DNA of 64,000 nt, taken from assembly GCA_035308525.1 (NCBI GenBank), contig DATGGM010000039.1, forward strand, positions 4,443 to 68,442. The letters are read 5' to 3'. Under the pieces are notes generated by a model. The model searched no databases, was not told where the DNA came from, and saw only the letters and a list, made by a program, of their open reading frames with translations. Below are positions 58,472 through 64,000 of the stretch, piece after piece; positions within the stretch are counted from its first letter, which is position 1, and every line of letters begins with the position of its first letter. A program made the position numbers and the translations under genes. This DNA comes from Bog-159 sp035308525. Its GTDB lineage: Bacteria > Acidobacteriota > Terriglobia > Bryobacterales > Bryobacteraceae.

Positions 58472-59549
58472 CTGGATGCCAGGGCGTAGAGATTTCGGCA
58501 AGTTGGCGCTGGCGGGCGCGGCGGGAGCCATCGTCGCGCCCCGGAAAGCCACGGCCGCCTTGCACCCAAATGCGGCGGGCATCAAGCTGTGCGCGCAGTC
58601 GGACGCGAACCCCACCGACGATCAACTATTGTTTCTGAAACAGATTGGCGCGGAGTATGTGAGCGTCGGAGCGCCTCCGGATATGCGGACGGCCGAGGCT
58701 TTCCTGGCCATCAAGAAGCGGTACGCGGATGCCGGCATCACGGTATGGAACATCGGCAACGCCAGCGTGCACAACATGCCGGAAGTGACGCTCAACCTGC
58801 CGGGGCGCGACCGGAAGATGGAAGAGTATAAACAGTACATCGGCAATCTGGGCAAGGCGGGGATCCACTACACGACCTATGCGCACATGGGCAACGGCAT
58901 CTGGTCGAGCGGGCGCGGCACGGTGCGGGGCGCTGCGGGGCGTGAGTTCGACATGGCCAGCCCCAATAAGACCGGCGTGTGGGACGGGAAGACATGGAAG
59001 GAGCCGCTGTCGCACGGGCGCGAATTTGCCAGGGAAGAGATTTGGGAAAACTTCGCCTACTTCATCAAACGCGTGGCGCCGGTAGCCGAGGAGAACCGTG
59101 TGCGCATCGGCATTCATCCGGATGATCCGCCCGTGCCGGTGCTGGCGGGCGTGCCGCGTTGCATCTTCGGCAACTTCGAGGGGTACAAGCGCGCGCTGGA
59201 GATTGCCGGCAGCCCGAACGTGGGGATCTGCCTGTGCTGCGGGACGTGGCTGGAGGGCGGTAAGGCCCTGACCGGGAGAGACCCCGAAGAGATGATCCGC
59301 TATTTCGGCGCCGCGAAGATCTGGAAGATTCATTTCCGCAACGTGAGCGCGCCGCTGCCGCACTTCGTCGAGACCTTTATGGATGACGGCTATTACGACA
59401 TGTTCAAGATCATGAAGGCGCTCGACGATGTGAACTTCGACGGCATCGTGATCCTGGACCACTCCCCTGCCATGGAAGGCGGCAACTTCTCCCAGACAGC
59501 TTACGGGTTCGCCTATATGCGGGCGCTGTTGAATCGCGCCGGCGCTTAG
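58446..59549 (+). CDS. Tat-exported mannonate-dehydratase-like TIM-barrel protein
   Basis: A 367-residue protein with a Tat leader (GRRDFGKLALAGAAGAIVAP). The TIM barrel has the UxuA-type metal ligands in order: His in RIGIHPDDPP, Cys in VGICLCCGTW, His in KIHFRNVS, Asp in VILDHSPAM. D-mannonate dehydratases turn mannonate to 2-keto-3-deoxygluconate. Cytoplasmic UxuA is not exported, so this is a periplasmic relative acting on a sugar acid or lactone not identified here. It is coupled to the preceding mutarotase-like gene. Confidence 0.8.
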   Translation: MSFTRFPSSWMPGRRDFGKLALAGAAGAIVAPRKATAALHPNAAGIKLCAQSDANPTDDQLLFLKQIGAEYVSVGAPPDMRTAEAFLAIKKRYADAGITVWNIGNASVHNMPEVTLNLPGRDRKMEEYKQYIGNLGKAGIHYTTYAHMGNGIWSSGRGTVRGAAGREFDMASPNKTGVWDGKTWKEPLSHGREFAREEIWENFAYFIKRVAPVAEENRVRIGIHPDDPPVPVLAGVPRCIFGNFEGYKRALEIAGSPNVGICLCCGTWLEGGKALTGRDPEEMIRYFGAAKIWKIHFRNVSAPLPHFVETFMDDGYYDMFKIMKALDDVNFDGIVILDHSPAMEGGNFSQTAYGFAYMRALLNRAGA

Positions 59550-59726
59550 ACTCCATCCAGGTTCGACAGTGGTGGTCAGGGAACCGCGATTTGTGGAACA
59601 ATGAAATTAAGGCTTGGGAAGCCGCCGAACAGTAGCTTTTCCACTGCCTGTCGAAGATTTAAGCACCGTAACGCATAGAACCAATTCGCAGTCCAACCTA
59701 CTGTATTTCGCGGTACCCTCTTACTG

Positions 59727-62060
59727 ATGACACCACTACGTCGTGTAGCCGTTCTGGGAGCCGGCACCATGGGGTCGCGCATCGCGGCCCACTTTGCCAA
59801 TGCGGGCATCCCAGCTTTCTTACTGGATATCGTCCTTCCCAGTCAACCCAACCGCAACGCCGCAGCCTTGGGCGGATTGGATGCCACGCTGAAGCAGAAG
59901 CCCGCCGCGTTCTTCACTCCCGAGACCAAATCACTCATCACCCCAGGCAACTTCGAAGACGACCTCGCCAAGGTTCGCGATTGCGATTGGATTGTGGAGG
60001 CGGTCACTGAGAATCTGGAGATCAAGCGTGCGCTGATCGAGAAAGTGCTGAAGCATCGCAAGCCGGGCACGATCTTCTCGACCAATACCAGCGGTATTCC
60101 GCTGGCCAGCATTGCTGAGGGTTTCCCCACCGAATTCCGCGAGCATTTCCTGGGCACGCACTTCTTCAATCCGCCGCGATACCTGCATTTGCTCGAGATG
60201 ATTCCCGGCCCGGCGACGCTGCCTGCCGTGTATGAGCGCGTCGCCGAATTCTCCGGCCGTCATCTCGGCAAGGGCGTCGTGCCGTGCAAGGACACTCCCA
60301 ACTTCATCGCCAATCGCATCGGCAGTTTCCTCGGCGGCACGGTGCAGCACCTCACGGTGGAAATGGGCCTGACGATCGAAGAGGTAGATGCCCTGACCGG
60401 GCCGCTGATCGGGCTGCCCAAGAGCGCCAGCTATCGCCTGTTGGACCTGGTCGGGCTGGATGTGTGGGCGCATGTCACCAAGAACCTGTACGATCTGGTG
60501 CCGGGCGATCCCTCGCGCGAACGCTTCGTGCTGCCGCCGTTCTTTGCCCAGATGATCGAGCGCGGATGGCTGGGCGACAAGCGCGGCCAGGGCTTTTATA
60601 AGCGCACCGGCAAAGGCGATAAAAAGGAAATCCTGGCGCTGGATCTGAATACGCTCGAATATCAGCCGTCCAAGAAGGTGCGTTTTGCCTCGGTGGACAG
60701 CGTGCGCAATATCGAAGATCTGCCGCAGCGCCTGCGTGCCCTGATGGGCCTGACGGATCGCGCCGGCACGTTCCTGTGGCGGCTCTTTAGCGACCTCGTG
60801 CTGTACTCTGCGGCCATGGTGCCGGAGATCTCCGACCGGGTGGTGGAGATTGACCGGGCCATGCGCTGGGGCTATGCGAATTCGCTGGGTCCATTCGAAT
60901 TGTGGGACGCCCTCGGGGTAGAGGAAACCGTCGCGCGCATGCGCCAGGAGCAGCGTCCGATTCCCGAGAACGTCGAGAATATGCTCTGCTCGGGCGCCAA
61001 GTCGTTCTATCAGGCGCCAGACCACGATCGCCGCCCGCACCATGAATACTTTGACTTACAGGTCAATTCCTATAAATGGCTTGAAGACCGCCCGGGCATT
61101 ATTGTGCTGAAGGATGTCAAGCATGCGCACGGCGTGGTGAAAAAGAACGGCGGCGCGTCGCTGATCGACATCGGTAACGGCGTCTTGTGCCTGGAATTTC
61201 ACAGTAAGATGAACTCGCTGGGCGACGACCAGATCTCCTTGATCCGCGCCGGAATCGACGAGACCAGCAAGAACTTCGAAGCCATGATCATCGCCAACCA
61301 GGGCGAGAATTTCAGCGTGGGGGCCAACCTGATGCTGGTGCTGCTGGCCGCCCAGGAAGAAGAGTGGGAGGAACTGGAGGCGGCCATCAATCGCTTCCAG
61401 CAGGCCACCTTGATGATCAAGTACGCGCCCAAGCCGGTAGTCTCGGCGCCGTTTGGTTTGACGCTGGGCGGCGGGTGCGAAATCGCCTTGCATTCGGCGC
61501 GCGTACAGGCATCCGCGGAGACCTACATCGGCCTGGTGGAAGTCGGCGTGGGAGTGATTCCGGGGGCGGGCGGCACCAAAGAGATGCTGCTGCGCTTCGG
61601 CAACGCGCAAAAAGCGTTCGAACTGATCGCCTATGCCAAGGTTGCCACCAGTGCGGCAGAGGCGCGCGCGTTCGGCCTGCTGCGCCCGCAAGATCAGATT
61701 TCGATGAACCCGGAGCGCCTGATCGACGATGCCAAGGCGCTGGCGCTTTCCATCGTACCTGCTTATGTCGGTGGCGTGCCGCGCACGGATGTCGAGGTAG
61801 GCGGCGCCGAAGATCTGGCACTTTTGAAAACAGGTATCTACCTGGCCAGGCAAGCCGATTACATCTCGGATTACGATACCTTAGTAGGAGAGAAGCTGGC
61901 ATACGTATTGAGCGGGGGACCGCTGACCGGCCGTCAGACCGTAACCGAACAATACCTGCTGGATCTGGAGAGAGAAGCATTCCTGAGCCTGTGCGGCCAG
62001 CGCAAAACGCAAGAGCGCATGCAGCACATGCTCAAGACGGGAAAGCCTCTGCGGAACTGA
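59727..62060 (+). CDS. fadN: 3-hydroxyacyl-CoA dehydrogenase / enoyl-CoA hydratase, FadN-like
   Basis: A 777-residue bifunctional beta-oxidation protein in the order dehydrogenase then hydratase. The NAD site VAVLGAGTMGSRIAAHFANA opens the protein. SNTSGI-type (STNTSGIPLASI) and GTHFFNPPRYLHLLE motifs follow in the dehydrogenase. The C-terminal crotonase part (about 465-700) has GENFSVGANLMLVLLAAQEE and GLTLGGGCEIALHSARVQAS. This order differs from FadB and matches B. subtilis FadN. It forms a unit with the thiolase and acyl-CoA dehydrogenase genes downstream (fadNAE order). Confidence 0.93.
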   Translation: MTPLRRVAVLGAGTMGSRIAAHFANAGIPAFLLDIVLPSQPNRNAAALGGLDATLKQKPAAFFTPETKSLITPGNFEDDLAKVRDCDWIVEAVTENLEIKRALIEKVLKHRKPGTIFSTNTSGIPLASIAEGFPTEFREHFLGTHFFNPPRYLHLLEMIPGPATLPAVYERVAEFSGRHLGKGVVPCKDTPNFIANRIGSFLGGTVQHLTVEMGLTIEEVDALTGPLIGLPKSASYRLLDLVGLDVWAHVTKNLYDLVPGDPSRERFVLPPFFAQMIERGWLGDKRGQGFYKRTGKGDKKEILALDLNTLEYQPSKKVRFASVDSVRNIEDLPQRLRALMGLTDRAGTFLWRLFSDLVLYSAAMVPEISDRVVEIDRAMRWGYANSLGPFELWDALGVEETVARMRQEQRPIPENVENMLCSGAKSFYQAPDHDRRPHHEYFDLQVNSYKWLEDRPGIIVLKDVKHAHGVVKKNGGASLIDIGNGVLCLEFHSKMNSLGDDQISLIRAGIDETSKNFEAMIIANQGENFSVGANLMLVLLAAQEEEWEELEAAINRFQQATLMIKYAPKPVVSAPFGLTLGGGCEIALHSARVQASAETYIGLVEVGVGVIPGAGGTKEMLLRFGNAQKAFELIAYAKVATSAAEARAFGLLRPQDQISMNPERLIDDAKALALSIVPAYVGGVPRTDVEVGGAEDLALLKTGIYLARQADYISDYDTLVGEKLAYVLSGGPLTGRQTVTEQYLLDLEREAFLSLCGQRKTQERMQHMLKTGKPLRN

Positions 62061-62087
62061 GCCACGCGGGTGACAAAAGGGGAACAC

Positions 62088-63263
62088 ATGCAAGAAGCAG
62101 TCATTATCGATTGTCTACGCACGGCCGTCGGCAAGGCCCCGCGCGGCGCGTTGCGCACTTCGCGTCCGGACGATCTGGCCGCCACGGTTGTCAAACGCCT
62201 TCTGGAGAAACATCCGGAAGTGGCCAAGGATGATGTCGAGGACATCATCCTGGGTTGCGCGATGCCGGAAGCCGAGTCAGGCAACAATATGGCCCGCTGC
62301 GTGGCGTTGCGGGCCGGTCTGCCGGATACGGTGACCGGCGTGACCATCAACCGTTTCTGCAGCTCCGGCTTGCAAGCCATTGCAATGGCGGCAGATCGCA
62401 TCCGATCTGGCGGTGCGGATATTCTGATCGCCGGCGGCGCCGAAACCATGAGCCTGATGCCGCGCGGCGGCCACAAGGTGGCCCCCAGTCCCTGGTTCGT
62501 GGATCACCGGCCGCAGATCTACATGAACATGGGTCTCACCGCCGAGTGCGTCCAACGCAAATATAATGTGTCGCGCGAAGAAGCCGATGCTTTCTCCTAC
62601 CGCAGCCATCAGAATGCGCTGCGCGCGCAGGCGGAAGGCAAGTTTGATGAAGAGATCGTGCCCTTCGAAATCGAATGGGTCACGCTTAACGGAAAGAAGC
62701 CGAAGGTCACCAAGCAGGTTTTCGCCAAGGACGAAGGGCCCCGCGCGGATACCACCCCCGAGGCGTTGGCTAAATTGAAACCGGTGTTCCATGCCAGCGG
62801 CACGGTGACGGCCGGCAACTCGTCCCAGACCAGCGACGGTGCGGCGGCGGCGATTGTCATGTCGGAGCGTAAGGCGCGCGAGTTGGGTCTGAAGCCCATG
62901 GCGCGCTACGTAAGTTTCTCGGCCGGAGGCGTCCCTCCGGAGATCATGGGCATCGGTCCGGTGGTGGCGATTCCCAAAGCTCTCAAGATGGCCGGACTGA
63001 CCCTCGACGACATCGGCGTTATCGAGCTCAACGAAGCCTTCGGAGTACAGGCCCTGGCCGTGATCAAGGAAGCCGGCCTGGATTTGGAAAAGGTGAATAT
63101 CAACGGCGGCGCCATCGCGTTGGGGCATCCGCTGGGATGCACGGGCGCCAAGCTCACCGCGACGATTCTGCGGGAAATGGCGCGCCGCAATGTGAAATAC
63201 GGCATGGTCACGATGTGTGTGGGCGGCGGGCAGGGCGCCGCGGGTATCTTCGAGAAGGTGTAG
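62088..63263 (+). CDS. fadA: Acetyl-CoA acyltransferase (3-ketoacyl-CoA thiolase)
   Basis: A 391-residue thiolase. The acyl-enzyme cysteine is in TINRFCSSGLQAIAMAADRI (about residue 91). The GGAETMSLMPRGGHK segment follows. The C-terminal NEAFGVQALAVIKE, GGAIALGHPLGCTGAK and MCVGGGQGAAGIFE hold the catalytic His and Cys. It cleaves 3-ketoacyl-CoA with CoA to release acetyl-CoA, the last step of beta-oxidation. ATG at MQEAVIID is preferred (AAGGGG upstream) over a GTG six codons earlier. Confidence 0.95.
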   Translation: MQEAVIIDCLRTAVGKAPRGALRTSRPDDLAATVVKRLLEKHPEVAKDDVEDIILGCAMPEAESGNNMARCVALRAGLPDTVTGVTINRFCSSGLQAIAMAADRIRSGGADILIAGGAETMSLMPRGGHKVAPSPWFVDHRPQIYMNMGLTAECVQRKYNVSREEADAFSYRSHQNALRAQAEGKFDEEIVPFEIEWVTLNGKKPKVTKQVFAKDEGPRADTTPEALAKLKPVFHASGTVTAGNSSQTSDGAAAAIVMSERKARELGLKPMARYVSFSAGGVPPEIMGIGPVVAIPKALKMAGLTLDDIGVIELNEAFGVQALAVIKEAGLDLEKVNINGGAIALGHPLGCTGAKLTATILREMARRNVKYGMVTMCVGGGQGAAGIFEKV

Positions 63264-63285
63264 CAACGTACAGGAGAAATCTTAT

Positions 63286-64000
63286 ATGGCAACGGCAACT
63301 ACAGCGGTCTCATTACCTAAGACCAAAGGCGGCGCATTCCTGATCGAAGAGCGCCTGCCGAACGAAATCTTCACGCCGGAGGATTTTACACCGGAGCATC
63401 TCGCCATCGCGCGCACGGTGGACGAATTCTGGGCCAAGGAAGTCGGGCCCAACGTGGATGCCATTCAGCATCATGAGCCCGGCGTGGCGCTGGCTTGTCT
63501 GCGGAAAGCTGCCGAACTGGGTCTCACGGGCATCACCATACCGGAGCAATACGGCGGCATGGAACTGGACCTCGTTTCGGCCATGGTCGCGGTCGAACAC
63601 ATGGCTGGAGACGGCTCTTTTGCCGGCTGGTACGGCGCGCACGTGGGTATCGGCTCGCTGCCGATTCTGTACTTCGGCACCGAGGAACAGAAGAAGCACT
63701 ATCTGCCGAAGCTCGCCAAGATGGAAATGTTGGGCGCGTATTGCCTGACCGAGCCGCATGCCGGCTCCGATGCGCTGGCCGCCAAGACGCGCGCGGATCT
63801 GAGTCCGGACGGCAAGCATTATATCCTCAACGGGCAAAAGATGTGGATCACGAACGGTGGCCATGCGGATCTGTACACTGTTTTCGCCAAGATCGGCGGC
63901 GAGAAGTTCACCGCGTTCCTGGTCGAGCGAAAATTCCCCGGCGTCTCAACCGGCGCGGAAGAAAAGAAGATGGGCATTAAGGGCAGTTCCACCACGGCGG
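63286..64000 (+). CDS. fadE: Acyl-CoA dehydrogenase, N-terminal part (cut by window end)
   Basis: The first 238 codons are present. After a 40-residue lead, the N-terminal helical domain (EFWAKEVGPNVDAIQHHEPG, GLTGITIPEQYGGMELDLVS) and the middle beta-domain (YCLTEPHAGSDALAAKTRAD, ILNGQKMWITNGGHADLYTV) match FadE of the B. subtilis type with a C-terminal extension. The flavin-binding CLTEPxAGSD and WITN motifs are intact. It oxidises acyl-CoA to enoyl-CoA at FAD, the first beta-oxidation step. AGGAG lies 9 bases upstream. Confidence 0.93.
   Translation, partial: MATATTAVSLPKTKGGAFLIEERLPNEIFTPEDFTPEHLAIARTVDEFWAKEVGPNVDAIQHHEPGVALACLRKAAELGLTGITIPEQYGGMELDLVSAMVAVEHMAGDGSFAGWYGAHVGIGSLPILYFGTEEQKKHYLPKLAKMEMLGAYCLTEPHAGSDALAAKTRADLSPDGKHYILNGQKMWITNGGHADLYTVFAKIGGEKFTAFLVERKFPGVSTGAEEKKMGIKGSSTTA

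Noticed and set aside
59562..59655. Imperfect inverted repeat upstream of fadN (TTCGACAGTGG and CCACTGCCTGTCGAA)
   Set aside because: The arms are 68 bp apart and one has a 4-base insertion; it could be chance, and no terminator or mobile-element context supports it.
59931..61043. Open frame of 370 codons on the minus strand
   Set aside because: It is antisense to the FadN-like gene, whose motifs are complete.
1..64000. tRNA, rRNA, insertion sequences, prophage
   Set aside because: No cloverleaf-like sequence, rRNA motif, transposase or integrase domain, or terminal inverted repeats were seen in gaps on either strand.

Overview
This is 64 kb of GC-rich bacterial chromosome, densely coded on both strands, with no rRNA, tRNA, CRISPR array, insertion sequence or prophage that I can recognise. 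The gene set points to an acidobacterium of the Solibacter/Bryobacterales kind. The pointers are a long MacB-like permease of the acidobacterial type, a TonB-dependent receptor with a carboxypeptidase-regulatory N-domain, secreted cupin and Tat-exported sugar-enzyme-like proteins, several very long TPR proteins, and GcvH-like proteins beside multihaem cytochromes. This assignment is inference; no marker gene is present.

Layout. 1-4.1 kb: tail of an RNase G-type gene, a tandem rhodanese, an acyl-CoA synthetase and an Nramp-related transporter. 4.1-8.3 kb: a cluster of very small envelope or stress proteins (DUF1328, DUF3309, DUF6496, PRC-barrel) and an Mla-type lipid transport operon (mlaE-mlaF-mlaD) whose MlaD carries an OmpA-like C-terminus. 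8.6-8.8 kb: a metallothionein. 9.3-15.6 kb: a seven-gene plus-strand operon resembling the Qrc menaquinone reductase (multihaem cytochrome c, molybdopterin-family protein, four-cluster ferredoxin, NrfD-type membrane protein), flanked by two GcvH-like proteins without the lipoyl lysine. 15.6-23 kb, minus strand: a giant BadF/HgdC-type activase and its partner, then a c-type-haem sensor kinase and a sigma-54 response regulator, with a 27-bp palindrome at the kinase start.

23-30 kb: a secreted double cupin, a secreted amidohydrolase, a SPINDLY/OGT-like TPR glycosyltransferase and a Baeyer-Villiger-type monooxygenase. 30-32.9 kb: adhE overlapped by a small STAS protein. 33-38.4 kb: a nickel/cobalt uptake module (TonB receptor, NikR, a CbiM-CbiQ fusion and a CbiO with a His-rich tail). 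38.4-47.2 kb: a DapA-like aldolase, an adenosine-specific kinase, a charged secreted protein, a MacB/ADOP permease and a 1324-residue TPR protein. 47.4-54.2 kb: a sirtuin, a TadE-TadE-TadG group, a penicillin-binding transpeptidase and malic enzyme. 54.4-57.5 kb: small membrane proteins, a DUF202 protein running into a frameshifted DUF302 remnant, proline iminopeptidase, and a patch of gene fragments. 57.5-64 kb: a mutarotase-like secreted protein, a mannonate-dehydratase-like protein and a fadN-fadA-fadE beta-oxidation operon cut by the window end.

The most interesting stretch is 9.3-23 kb. A membrane quinone/cytochrome complex and a haem-sensing two-component system plus CoA-dehydratase-type activases are encoded convergently, their stops 13 bp apart. 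The haem sensor may match expression of this electron-transfer machinery to redox state. That link is inferred from position only.
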